A stretch of 64,000 nucleotides of DNA from NCBI RefSeq assembly GCF_902702915.1, contig NZ_LR738849.1, forward strand, positions 1,984,001 to 2,048,000, given 5' to 3'. Shown in pieces: positions 31,149-40,158 of the stretch. The DNA is from Desulfovibrio sp. 86. GTDB lineage: Bacteria > Desulfobacterota > Desulfovibrionia > Desulfovibrionales > Desulfovibrionaceae. The notes beneath the pieces were generated by a model. That model ran no database searches. It saw only the letters and a list, made by a program, of their open reading frames with translations, and had not been told where the DNA came from. The position numbers were made by a program, and so were the translations under genes. The stretch's first letter is position 1. Each line of letters starts with the position of its first letter.

Positions 31149-32286
31149 TGCATCAGATACGGTGAGCGCTTCCGCGTCTTCAGCGACCTCCGCTCCTTCA
31201 GGCGGCATGGCCGCGCCCTGGCCGGAAACTCTGGAGGCCCGCGTGGCCCAACTGCTTGCCGCTGGGGAAAGCGTGACACTGCTGACGGTCATCAGCCGCA
31301 CAGGCTCGGCCCCGCGCGACGCGGGCACCCGCGCGCTGTATACGCAAAACGGCCCCGAAGGCACCGTGGGCGGCGGCCTGCTGGAGGCCCGCGCCATGGA
31401 GGCTGCGGCCCAGAGCCTGTTTATGGGCACGTCCAGCCAGGTCTCCTGCGACATGAGCGGCTTCACCCCTGACAGCGACATGATCTGCGGCGGCGGCATG
31501 GACGTGCTGTGCGAAGTTCTGACGCCAAACAAGGCCCCCCTGTTTGCGCTTGCCGCCCAGGCCCTGCGCGCCGGGGTAGGGGGCGTGTGGGTTGTGGACG
31601 TGAACCGCGAGCCGCCCCTGCGCCGTCTGTATCTCGACTGCCTGCCCGAAAACGTTGGCCCTGCCACGGATTCGGCCCTGCCGCTGGACGCCAGCCTGGA
31701 CATAGCCCCGGTGCGCGCCCTGCTGGCGCAGCGCAAGGGCAGGCCCGGCCTGGTCACGTCGGACGCGTGCCGCATCTATGTTGAACCGCTGGCAGCGCCG
31801 CCGGTGCTGCTCCTCTGCGGCGGGGGGCATGTGTCCCTTGAGGTGGCGCGTCTGGCCCATGTCTGCGGCTTTATTGTGGACGTGGTGGATGACAGGCCCG
31901 AGTTTTCCAATCCGCAACGTTTCCCCATGGCGCGGCATTGCCATGTGCTGCCAGACTATGAAAATCTGGTGGAAGCCTGCGGCATCGGGCGGCACCATTA
32001 TGTGGCCGTCATCACGCGCGGGCACGGATTTGACCGCGAAACCCTGACTCAGGCCCTGACCAGCCATGCCCAGTATATCGGCATGATAGGCAGCAAAACC
32101 AAGCGCGACCAGATCTATGCCATCCTGCGAGGCCAGGGCGTGCCCGACTCTGAACTTGCCGCTGTGTGCTGCCCCATAGGGCTGACCATTGAAGCTGAAA
32201 CCCCACAGCAGATAGCCGTGTCCATTGTGGCCGAACTGTTGGCCGTGCAGGCCGGGACGCTGAAACGCCTGCGGTTTGAAGAATAG
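31135..32286 (+). CDS. XdhC/CoxI-family molybdenum hydroxylase accessory protein
   Basis: XdhC-type proteins bind the molybdenum cofactor and deliver or sulfurate it for xanthine dehydrogenase-like enzymes. The 383 residues start at the ATG at 31135, which has a strong GGAGG upstream inside topA. The N-terminal XdhC_CoxI domain (about 45-120) includes GTVGGGLLEARAME. The C-terminal Rossmann domain begins at LLLCGGGHVSLEVA near 225. It also has CGIGRHHYVAVITRGH and IGMIGSKTK blocks typical of the family. No molybdenum hydroxylase subunit gene lies in the window. The N terminus is serine/alanine-rich and not conserved. Confidence 0.85.
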   Translation: MSKADASDTVSASASSATSAPSGGMAAPWPETLEARVAQLLAAGESVTLLTVISRTGSAPRDAGTRALYTQNGPEGTVGGGLLEARAMEAAAQSLFMGTSSQVSCDMSGFTPDSDMICGGGMDVLCEVLTPNKAPLFALAAQALRAGVGGVWVVDVNREPPLRRLYLDCLPENVGPATDSALPLDASLDIAPVRALLAQRKGRPGLVTSDACRIYVEPLAAPPVLLLCGGGHVSLEVARLAHVCGFIVDVVDDRPEFSNPQRFPMARHCHVLPDYENLVEACGIGRHHYVAVITRGHGFDRETLTQALTSHAQYIGMIGSKTKRDQIYAILRGQGVPDSELAAVCCPIGLTIEAETPQQIAVSIVAELLAVQAGTLKRLRFEE

Positions 32287-33527
32287 GGCGTGACCGGTAC
32301 GCCGCAACACTTCGGCCGGCAGGCTGGAACGCCTGCGGGTTGAAGCCTGGGCGCGGGCGGCGTGCTGAAACCTTTGCGGTTTGAGCAGAGGCGCGCGCCG
32401 TGTCGCCGTTCTGCTGGCTTCTTGTTGCTGCCAGGGGTTGTTGTCACGCGGCGGGCTGTCCGCACGTCCCCCGCACTCGCGCTGGCCTCTTTCTTGACAT
32501 TTGCGGCGGCTCACGACACTGTGACCGGACGGCGCATGGCGCATGAACGTATCAATCCGCCATGTCTATTGTTCCTTAGAGCATTTTGCTTTTGAAACAC
32601 TCCTTGTTTCAACGCGCCATTCTGGTGAAGAACGTGGTTTTCGCCAGAATCCACGCCACGTTGTGGCGCGTGGTACTTTCGTACAGCGTTCGAGCAGTTA
32701 CACTTTTTCAAAGGTAAAATGCTCTAGTGAAATTGCGCTAAGAACAACGAACCGTGCATAGCCTGCGCGCGCACCATGGCCAAAACCTCGACAGCGCGGC
32801 CATGCAGGCGCTTTTTCAGGATTCCCGGAACAGCAATCAAGCACAACCCTCCGCAGCCGGACCTTTGGGCGGCAAAAGGCAGAGGGTATGGCCGCCATGC
32901 TTTGCCCCCCCGCCCGTCATGCCTTGCCGCTGTCGAGCACGCCCGGTTCAACGATCCCCCCCGGTACGCCATCGCTTGAAACGCATGGCCGGTTTTCGGC
33001 ATTGCGCACGCAGAAACCCTGTTTGTCGTTGCGCACTGCAGCCCGTCCGGAAAAAATCGGCCACCATCCGGAACACCGGTCGCACCCGGTCGCATACGGC
33101 CACATCCGGCGGGCGGACGGCGAGAAAAAGAAAATGCATCACGCACGGGCATGTTACAAAATGGTTCTGAAAGCCTTGACTTCGTAAAGGGTGTTGCTCA
33201 AACATGCCACTAAATGATATGCGTTTTTAAATAGAAGGCCGGGAATGGCTGATGTGGCATAAAGGACGACCGAGCAGCGCAGGGATCTGCCGGCAAAAGA
33301 GCATGAAATTTTTATCAATAAAAACAACGAGTTATGAAAAATTAATACGGTATCGTAACCTGCTGGAATCGCAAGACTTTTTGCGCTCGTTGTGGCGCTG
33401 TTGTATGCGCCTGTCTTGATTGCTTTTTACGATGAACTGTGTTTTTACAACGATGTTTCTGCCCGAGTTTCACACGGCGGGCGGTTTTTTTGGTGTGCGT
33501 CAGCACACATCTCTTACGGAGTAGTTC
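32287..33527. repeat. 1.2-kb gene-free region with a MITE-like element
   Basis: Three imperfect copies of a GAAACGCCTGCGGTTTGA-like block run from the xdhC end (near 32263) through 32323 and 32366. A 150-bp element with inverted termini lies at 32577-32726. The stretch 32727-33200 is GC-rich with overlapping open frames on both strands but no recognisable protein; it may be a decayed gene. From 33300 the sequence is AT-rich and probably holds the efflux operon promoter. A GTGTGC/GCACAC palindrome at 33493-33508 lies 20 bases before the next start codon. Confidence 0.5.
32577..32726. repeat. MITE-like element with 11-bp inverted termini TAGAGCATTTT
   Basis: 150 bp bounded by TAGAGCATTTT at 32577-32587 and its exact complement AAAATGCTCTA at 32716-32726. 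Sub-terminal palindromes include TTGAAACACTCCTTGTTTCAA at the left and CCACGCCACG near the centre. Related ends occur at 2886, 39587, 41280-41290, 48094/48342-48352 and 60821-60831. No transposase is encoded. Confidence 0.8.
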
Positions 33528-34643
33528 ATGACCACAAGACCGCTATTCTCTCTTCCTGTCATACTCAGCCTTTGTCTTGCACTGGTTGCCTGCAATGGCG
33601 ACAAGGACGGCCAGCACGACGCCATGCGTCTGCCTGTCGCCGTTTTTGACGTTGTGGCCAAGGATGAACCCTGGCCGGCAGAGTATCAGGCCCAGGCCTC
33701 CGGTTCGCGCGCTGTTGAAGTGCGCGCTCGCGTGGAAGCCATTATTGAAAAACGCCTGTATGAAGAAGGCGACTACGTGCAGCAGGGGCAGTTGCTTTTC
33801 CAGCTGGAGCGTGACCGCTACGAAGCGCTCATGCAGCAGGCCCAGGCCCAGTTCACCAACGCCGAGCGCGAATGGCGGCGGGTGCGCCCGCTGTATGAAA
33901 AAAACGCGGTGTCGCAGAAAGAGCGTGACAATGCCCTGGCCGCCTATGACAGCGCCAAGGCTTCTTTGCGTCAGGCCAAGATCAACCTGGACTACTGCCA
34001 GGTGACGGCCCCTGTCTCCGGCTACAGCAGTAAGGAAAACTTCACGCCCGGCAACCTCGTGGGCAACAATTCGCTGCTCACCTACGTGAACCAGACTGAC
34101 CCCATGTACATCGACTTTTCCATTGCCGCCCCCGAGCATATGCTCCGCCAGGGCATGGCTGCCGAGGGCCGTCTTGTGACGCCTGCCGACGGCCGATACA
34201 AGGCGCGTCTGCGCCTGCTGGACGGCAGCATGTACAAGGGAACGGGCGAGGTGACCTTTATCGACAGCCAGGTGCAGCCCACAACCGGCGTCATCAAGGC
34301 GCGCGCCGTCTTTGACAATGCCGACCGCAGCATCATGCCCGGACAGTATGTGCGCCTGTATATGGACGGCGACATTCTCAAGGATGCCGTGCTCGTCCCG
34401 CAGAAGTGCGTGCTGCTTACCCAGAAGGGTTCGCTGGTCATGGGCGTGGACAAGGACGACAAGGTGTATTCCATTCCTGTGGTCGTCGGCGTGTCCGTCG
34501 GCAACAGGTATCTTGTGCTTGAAGGGCTCAAGGGCGGCGAACGCATTATCAGCGAAGGCATGATCAAGGCCCGCCCCGGCTCTCAAGTGAGCATAATGCC
34601 TTCAGGGGGCCAGCAGCCTCAGGAAGGCGCGGCCAAGAAGTAG
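33528..34643 (+). CDS. RND efflux periplasmic adaptor lipoprotein (AcrA/MexA type)
   Basis: Links the inner-membrane pump to the outer-membrane channel. The 371-residue lipoprotein has its lipobox LVAC at about 19-22. The barrel-sandwich halves flank a coiled-coil hairpin (about 85-150) with the FQLERDRYEALMQQAQAQ segment, and TAPVSG follows. The C-terminal domain includes the block near TTGVIKARAVF. The ATG follows GGAG. It is the first gene of a tight three-gene operon with the pump (gap 7 bp) and the channel. No regulator gene is adjacent; a palindrome lies between the likely promoter and the start. Confidence 0.95.
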   Translation: MTTRPLFSLPVILSLCLALVACNGDKDGQHDAMRLPVAVFDVVAKDEPWPAEYQAQASGSRAVEVRARVEAIIEKRLYEEGDYVQQGQLLFQLERDRYEALMQQAQAQFTNAEREWRRVRPLYEKNAVSQKERDNALAAYDSAKASLRQAKINLDYCQVTAPVSGYSSKENFTPGNLVGNNSLLTYVNQTDPMYIDFSIAAPEHMLRQGMAAEGRLVTPADGRYKARLRLLDGSMYKGTGEVTFIDSQVQPTTGVIKARAVFDNADRSIMPGQYVRLYMDGDILKDAVLVPQKCVLLTQKGSLVMGVDKDDKVYSIPVVVGVSVGNRYLVLEGLKGGERIISEGMIKARPGSQVSIMPSGGQQPQEGAAKK

Positions 34644-34650
34644 GTTAAAT

Positions 34651-37600
34651 ATGGCTGTTTCCACAAAGCCGAATTTCTTTTTACGCAGACCCATTCTCTC
34701 TGCGGTCATATCCATTGTCATCACCCTGGTGGGCGCACTGGCCATGCGGGCACTGCCCATCGCGCAGTACCCCAACCTTGTGCCCCCCACGGTCAACGTC
34801 AGCGTGTCTTACCCCGGCGCATCGGCTGAAACCATTGCCTCCACCGTGCTGGCCCCTCTGGAAGTGAACATCAACGGCGTGGAAAACATGCTGTACATGA
34901 CTTCCATGGCGGCCTCGGGTTCGGGCTCGGGCAGCATCAATGTGTACTTCGCCCTGGGGTCCAACTCGGATATGGCCCTTGTCAACGTCAACAACAAGGT
35001 CAACCTGGCGCAGACCATATTGCCAGAAGCGGTGCGCCGTCAGGGCGTCAGCGTGCTCAAGCGCTCACCGGCCATGCTGATGGTGTTTTCGTACTTTTCG
35101 CCCGATGGCCGCTATGATCAGGTCTACATCCACAACTGGGCCCAGATCAACGTGGTGGACGCGGTCAAGCGCGTTGAAGGCGTTGGCGACGTCGTCATTT
35201 TCGGCGGCATGGACTATGCCATGCGCATCTGGCTGCAGCCGGACAAGCTTGCCAAGTATGGCGTGTCGGCCAATGAAGTGGCCGCGGCCATTCAGGAGCA
35301 GAACTCCCAATATGCCCCAGGGCGTCTTGGCGAAATGCCCTCGCCCGATACCACGGAACTTACCTGGCAGATCGACGCCCAGGGCCGCCTGGTCACGCCG
35401 GAGGAATTCGGCGAAATCATCGTGCGCCGAGGGCCGGACAGCGCCATGCTGCGCCTCAAGGACGTGGCCCGCATAGAGCTGGGCGGCAAGGACTACAGCG
35501 TTACCTCCCGGTTTAACGGTGTGGTTGGGCGCATGGGGGCGGTCTATCTGCTGCCCGGCGCCAACGCCATCGCCACAGGCGACCGCGTGACGGACAAGCT
35601 GGCCGAAATCGGCGCAACCATGCCCGACGGCCTTGAGTACACCATTCTTGTGAACACCAACGACTTCGTGCTCGAGTCCATCCACGAAGTTGTCTCCACC
35701 CTGGTGGAGGCCATGATTCTGGTGTTCATCGTGGTGTACGTCTTTCTGCAAAGCTGGCGCGCCACCGTCATTCCCTGCGTGGCCGTTCCCGTATCCATCA
35801 TCGGCACGTTCGCGGGTCTCTACGCTTTCGGCTATACCATCAATACCCTGACGCTTTTCGCCATGGTGCTTTCCATCGGCATCGTGGTGGACGACGCCAT
35901 CGTGGTGCTGGAAAACGTTGAACGCATCATGACGACGGAGCATCTGCCGCCCAAGGAGGCCACGGCCAAGGCCATGAACGAGGTCACGGCCCCCATTGTG
36001 GCCATTGTGCTCGTGCTCTGTGCCGTGTTTGTTCCCGTGTCCTTCATGGGTGGTCTTGCGGGGCAGATGTACAAGCAGTTCGCCATCACCATCTCGGTAT
36101 CTGTTGTGCTGTCGGGCGTGGTGGCGCTGACGCTCACCCCGGCCCTCTGCGCCTTGCTGCTCAAGCCGCACAGTCACGATTACAAAACCCCCAGGGGCTT
36201 TGTATGGTTCAACAACTTCTTTGACGGCGTGACCAACGGCTATGTGCACATAGTTGACTTCCTCAAGGCATCGAGCATGCGCGCCCTGCCGCTGTTCGCG
36301 CTCATGATCCTCCTGTGCGTGTGGCTGTTCAGGGTTGTTCCCGGCGGCCTCGTGCCCAACGAAGACCAGGGCTACATCCTTGGCATGGCCATCCTGGACG
36401 ACGGCGCTTCGCAGCACCGCACCACGGCGGTCAACAAGGTGCTTACCGACTTCTTGCTCCAAAATCCCGCCGTGCGAAGCGTGGGTACCCTGTCGGGTCT
36501 GGACATCACGACCATTTCCGTCAAGAGCAACTACGGCACGTTCTTTGCCCTGCTGAAACCGTGGGGCGAGCGTAAAAAGGCCGACATGTCTTCCGACGCC
36601 GTGCTGAAAACCGTCGGCGCGGTCACCCTCATGCAGCCAGAAGCCGTGGTTCTGGGCTTTGCGCCCCCGCCCATCAGCGGCATGAGCACCACTGGCGGCT
36701 TTGAAGGCTACATTCAGATGCGTGGCACTGGCGGCTTGAAGGACCTGGAAACCGAAGCCAACAAGCTGGTGCAGGAAGTCATGGCTGTTGGCCCTGACGG
36801 CAAGCGCAAGTATCCGGCCATCGGCATGCTGCGCAACCTGTTCTCCACCGGCTCTCCCCAGTTGTACGCCAACCTGGACCGCGAACGCTGCAAGGACATG
36901 GGCGTCAGCATCAGTGACGTGTTCACGGCCATGGGCGGCACCTTTGGTGGCGCGTATGTGAACGACTTCAACTATATGGGCCGTACCTTCCAGGTGCGCC
37001 TGCAGTCCGAGGCGGACTACCGCCTGTTGCCCGAAGATTTGGGCAACGTGTATGTGCCCAACAACAAGGGCGAGATGATCCCCCTGACTGCGGTCATGAC
37101 CCTTGAACGACGCACCGCCCCCCAGGTGGTGGAACGCTATAACGTCTTCCCGGCGGCTCACATCATGGGCGCGCCCGCTCCGGGCTTCTCGTCGGGGCAG
37201 GCCCTCAGCCAGATGGAAGATGCAGCCAAGGCCATATTGTCCACCGATTACAGCCTCGGCTGGGTGGGTTCGGCGCTTCAGGAAAAACTGGCCAGCACAG
37301 ACACCACGACCATCTTCATTCTGGCTCTGGTCATGGTCTTCCTGATCCTGGCCGCGCAGTATGAATCGTGGTCGCTGCCCCTTTCGGTGCTCACGGCCGT
37401 GCCCTTTGGCGTGTTCGGCGCACTGCTGGCCACCTGGGGACGCGGCCTTTCCAACGACGTATACTTCCAGGTGGCTCTGGTCACCCTGGTGGGTCTGGCG
37501 GCCAAGAACGCCATCCTCATCGTGGAATTCGCGGTTGAGGCATGGCGTAGCGGCCGCAGTCTTGATTCGGCGGCATCCTTTGCCTCCCGTCTGCGGTTCA

Positions 37601-37854
37601 GGCCCATTGTCATGACCTCGCTGGCCTTTATTCTGGGCTGCGTGCCCCTGGCCATCAGCACCGGCGCTGGCGCCAACAGCCGCCACGCCCTGGGCACGGC
37701 GGTCATCGGCGGCATGCTGGCGGCCACGTGCCTCGCCACGCTCTTTGTGCCGTACTTCTTCAAGATAATTATGCAGATATCCCTGAAAATCCAGGGCAAG
37801 AAGGATCCGAACGCCGGTAAGGACGGTTCCGGCAACGAACAGGAGGATCTATGA
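34651..37854 (+). CDS. RND-family (HAE1) multidrug efflux pump
   Basis: Proton-driven trimeric inner-membrane pump of 1067 residues. Membrane segment 1 is near 13-30, followed by the porter domain with the usual start (LPIAQYPNLVPPTVNVSVSYPGAS). The second membrane bundle has the proton-relay aspartates in GIVVDDAIVV near 410-419. Further blocks match AcrB/MexB, including MVLSIGIVVDD and the C-terminal GLAAKNAILIVEFA near 948-961. The C terminus is hydrophilic. It overlaps the outer-membrane channel gene by 4 bases (ATGA). Confidence 0.97.
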   Translation: MAVSTKPNFFLRRPILSAVISIVITLVGALAMRALPIAQYPNLVPPTVNVSVSYPGASAETIASTVLAPLEVNINGVENMLYMTSMAASGSGSGSINVYFALGSNSDMALVNVNNKVNLAQTILPEAVRRQGVSVLKRSPAMLMVFSYFSPDGRYDQVYIHNWAQINVVDAVKRVEGVGDVVIFGGMDYAMRIWLQPDKLAKYGVSANEVAAAIQEQNSQYAPGRLGEMPSPDTTELTWQIDAQGRLVTPEEFGEIIVRRGPDSAMLRLKDVARIELGGKDYSVTSRFNGVVGRMGAVYLLPGANAIATGDRVTDKLAEIGATMPDGLEYTILVNTNDFVLESIHEVVSTLVEAMILVFIVVYVFLQSWRATVIPCVAVPVSIIGTFAGLYAFGYTINTLTLFAMVLSIGIVVDDAIVVLENVERIMTTEHLPPKEATAKAMNEVTAPIVAIVLVLCAVFVPVSFMGGLAGQMYKQFAITISVSVVLSGVVALTLTPALCALLLKPHSHDYKTPRGFVWFNNFFDGVTNGYVHIVDFLKASSMRALPLFALMILLCVWLFRVVPGGLVPNEDQGYILGMAILDDGASQHRTTAVNKVLTDFLLQNPAVRSVGTLSGLDITTISVKSNYGTFFALLKPWGERKKADMSSDAVLKTVGAVTLMQPEAVVLGFAPPPISGMSTTGGFEGYIQMRGTGGLKDLETEANKLVQEVMAVGPDGKRKYPAIGMLRNLFSTGSPQLYANLDRERCKDMGVSISDVFTAMGGTFGGAYVNDFNYMGRTFQVRLQSEADYRLLPEDLGNVYVPNNKGEMIPLTAVMTLERRTAPQVVERYNVFPAAHIMGAPAPGFSSGQALSQMEDAAKAILSTDYSLGWVGSALQEKLASTDTTTIFILALVMVFLILAAQYESWSLPLSVLTAVPFGVFGALLATWGRGLSNDVYFQVALVTLVGLAAKNAILIVEFAVEAWRSGRSLDSAASFASRLRFRPIVMTSLAFILGCVPLAISTGAGANSRHALGTAVIGGMLAATCLATLFVPYFFKIIMQISLKIQGKKDPNAGKDGSGNEQEDL

Positions 37855-39461
37855 GTTCCATCAGTACTGCCGGACGCATGAACCCGGCCGGGGCCATTGT
37901 CGCCCTGCTGGCCGTGCTTGCGCTTTCGGCCTGCTCATTTGCGCCGCGCTATGAGCGCCCCGAAATGGACATGCCGAGCCAGTGGCAAAAGGTTGATATG
38001 GGGGCAGCCCCCCTGAACACCGACTGGTGGACCCGTTTCAATGACCCCGTGCTTACCTCCATGGTGGACGAGGCGCTGAAGAATAACCAGGACCTGGCCG
38101 AATCTCTCGCCAAGATAGATTCCGCCGCGTCACAGGTTGGCGTGGCCACCGCTGATCTGCTGCCCGCCGTGAGTGGTTCGGCCGGTTCCGTGGCCGCGGG
38201 CGCTTCTGAAAAGACGCCCAACACCACGCCGTTCAACAGGAGCGGCCTTGACCGCACCACGACCACCAACCAGGCTGCGCTCAACGCCTCCTGGGAACTG
38301 GACCTCTGGGGCAAATACCGCAACAACTACACCATGCTCAGTGACGTGCTCATGAGCACGGTCATCGGGCACGAGGCCCTGCGCCTTTCGGTGGCGGGGC
38401 AGACCGCCCAGGGCTATTTTGCCCTGCTGGCTCTGGACATGCAGCTTGATACGGCCCGCCGTACCCTCAAGACCCGCGAAGATGCGTTCAGCATCTACAC
38501 GAGCCGCTACAAGCAGGGCGACATCACCGAGCTTGACTGGCAGCGCGCCAGGGCCGAGGTGGAAACCGCCCGCGCCCAGGTGCACACCAGCACCGTGGCT
38601 GTAGACAAGGCCGAAGCCGGTCTGGCCGTTCTGCTGGGCCGTTCGCCCCGCGACATTATGGAACGCGGCATGCCGCGCGGTCAGGCCATTGGCATGCTGC
38701 CTTCGCCGCCCGTGTTGCCCGAAGGTCTGCCTTCTGACCTGCTGCAACGCAGGCCTGACGTGCGCGCCTCCGAATTCACCATGATGGCGTACAATGCCAA
38801 TATCGGCGTGGCCCGCGCCCAGTTCTTCCCCTCCATCTCGCTGACGGGCATGCTGGGTACGGTCAGTTCGGCCGTAGGCAGCCTGTTCACCGGCCCCGCC
38901 GGGGCGTGGAGCTACGGCGTCACCGGTTCGATGCCCCTGCTGGACTTTGGCCGGACCTGGTATAACGTCAAGGACGCGGAAGCCCGCAAAAAAGCCTCCA
39001 TTGCCGTGTACCGCAAGACCGTTCAGACGGCGTTCCAGGATATGCGCACAGCCCTGACGACCCAGCGCGAGGCTGACGCCATTGTACGCAGCATGCAGAT
39101 TCAGGTGGAAAGCCTGCGGCGTGCCACCACCATCGCGCGTCTGCAATACGATAACGGCTACACGGACTATCTCACCGTGCTGGATGCCGAACGGCAGCTT
39201 TTCGCCGCCGAACTGCAACTGGCTTCGGCTCTGCGTGATCGTCTGGACAGCGTTGTCAGCGTGTGCATGGCCCTTGGCGGCGGCTGGAACGATCCCGGCG
39301 CAAGCCCCAGCTTCCCCGTGGTCAGCACCGAAAAACTGCTTGATCAGGAAACCAGCACAGGCGCGCTGGGCAAGGCTCCGGTTTCCGGCAAGGCCGCACC
39401 CAAACCTGTCAAAACTCAGCCTGCAACACAGGATCAGTCCAAGGGCGGCGTAAGCCTTTAA
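37851..39461 (+). CDS. Outer-membrane efflux channel lipoprotein (OprM/NodT type)
   Basis: TolC-like channel that completes the RND pump. The 536-residue chain has a lipobox LSAC at about 25-28 (CSFAPRYERP after cleavage). Two repeated OEP domains follow, with LLQRRPDVRASE near 297-308 and an ISLTGMLG strand after it, as in OprM. A C-terminal tail of about 50 residues, rich in proline, lysine and glutamine, extends beyond the usual end. A clear terminator follows 32 bases after the stop. Confidence 0.95.
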   Translation: MSSISTAGRMNPAGAIVALLAVLALSACSFAPRYERPEMDMPSQWQKVDMGAAPLNTDWWTRFNDPVLTSMVDEALKNNQDLAESLAKIDSAASQVGVATADLLPAVSGSAGSVAAGASEKTPNTTPFNRSGLDRTTTTNQAALNASWELDLWGKYRNNYTMLSDVLMSTVIGHEALRLSVAGQTAQGYFALLALDMQLDTARRTLKTREDAFSIYTSRYKQGDITELDWQRARAEVETARAQVHTSTVAVDKAEAGLAVLLGRSPRDIMERGMPRGQAIGMLPSPPVLPEGLPSDLLQRRPDVRASEFTMMAYNANIGVARAQFFPSISLTGMLGTVSSAVGSLFTGPAGAWSYGVTGSMPLLDFGRTWYNVKDAEARKKASIAVYRKTVQTAFQDMRTALTTQREADAIVRSMQIQVESLRRATTIARLQYDNGYTDYLTVLDAERQLFAAELQLASALRDRLDSVVSVCMALGGGWNDPGASPSFPVVSTEKLLDQETSTGALGKAPVSGKAAPKPVKTQPATQDQSKGGVSL

Positions 39462-39493
39462 AACGCTCTAGCCGCGCTTCCTTCAATGTCATC

Positions 39494-39525
39494 AGGCCCC
39501 CTGACTTGTCGTCAGGGGGCCTTTT
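39494..39525 (+). terminator. Intrinsic terminator of the RND efflux operon
   Basis: Perfect 12-bp stem AGGCCCCCTGAC/GTCAGGGGGCCT with a 5-base loop followed by TTTT. Confidence 0.92.
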
Positions 39526-39567
39526 GTACGCGTGAAGGATCAGCGCAGTGGCATGGCGCAATTTTTT

Positions 39568-39976
39568 GTGGGGGAGGGACCCTCTTTAGAGCAGATCAAC
39601 TTTGAAATGTTTCACATTTCAGAGGCGTCATTCTGCCGAAAATGCGATTTGCGCCAAGCATCAGCAGGCTGATCGCTCTATTAACCAATTGCTGTCTTTG
39701 CGGCAGTCGTTGGCGAGTCTGCGAGCCTTACGAATGGCGACAGCGATTACACAGAACAAGACGTATAGTTACTCATGCTGTCTTCAAGCGTAGCTTCGCG
39801 GCAGCCGTTGCCCGAAGGGCTTACGGATGGGACAGCGATTGTATGGAACAAGCGGTGTCGTTACGCATGCTGTCTTCAAGCGTAGTTTCCTGCGTCACAA
39901 CGCTTTAAGCATCCGTAGCTTCCTTCGTCGCAACGGCTAAAGCTCGGCAGAATCCACGCCCCATCCCCTAAAACCT
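39568..39976 (+). repeat. GTGGGGGAGG hairpin repeat, copy 3, split by an inserted element
   Basis: The left arm (GTGGGGGAGGGACCCTC at 39568-39584) and the conserved tail (CCACGCCCCATCCCCTAAAAC at 39954-39974) of the hairpin repeat are separated by 367 bp. The intervening DNA starts TAGAGCA at 39587, the terminus of the MITE-like family, and ends GCTCGGCAGAAT. Its interior holds a CTTTGAAATG palindrome and a tandem duplication (39725-39889). The inner arms of the hairpin are missing, so the insertion also removed sequence. Confidence 0.7.
39725..39915 (+). repeat. 93-bp tandem duplication inside the inserted DNA
   Basis: Unit 1 (39725-39797) and unit 2 (39818-39889) align with a 93-bp offset, sharing ATGCTGTCTTCAAGCGTAG and GACAGCGATT. 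A third partial unit follows (CCGTAGCTTCCTTCG near 39914). No coding function is apparent. Confidence 0.7.
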
Positions 39977-40158
39977 TCATTATGTCCTTTTATGAAAGAA
40001 GTTTCTGACTTCAACGGCTCAAATCTCCTGCGCATGCGGAGAATTTGGAATCCCGGAATATGAATGCGGCGCGGCGGCCGTGCCTTTGCCCGCATGCGCA
40101 GGGGCGGCGGCTCCTGGCAAGAACTTTACAACCCAGAGCGACTATCGTATGAGCAATT

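Noticed and set aside
29265..31775. Open frame of 836 codons antisense to topA and xdhC
   Set aside because: Shadow of GC-rich coding sequence; it crosses two real genes and has no recognisable domain.
32724..33152. 142-codon minus-strand frame upstream of the efflux operon
   Set aside because: No ribosome site, no domain, Cys/Arg/Pro-rich composition typical of random GC-rich frames, and overlapping frames on the other strand. Kept only as a possible decayed region.
39725..39915. CRISPR array
   Set aside because: Two and a bit long direct units without regular spacers, and no cas genes; this is a tandem duplication.
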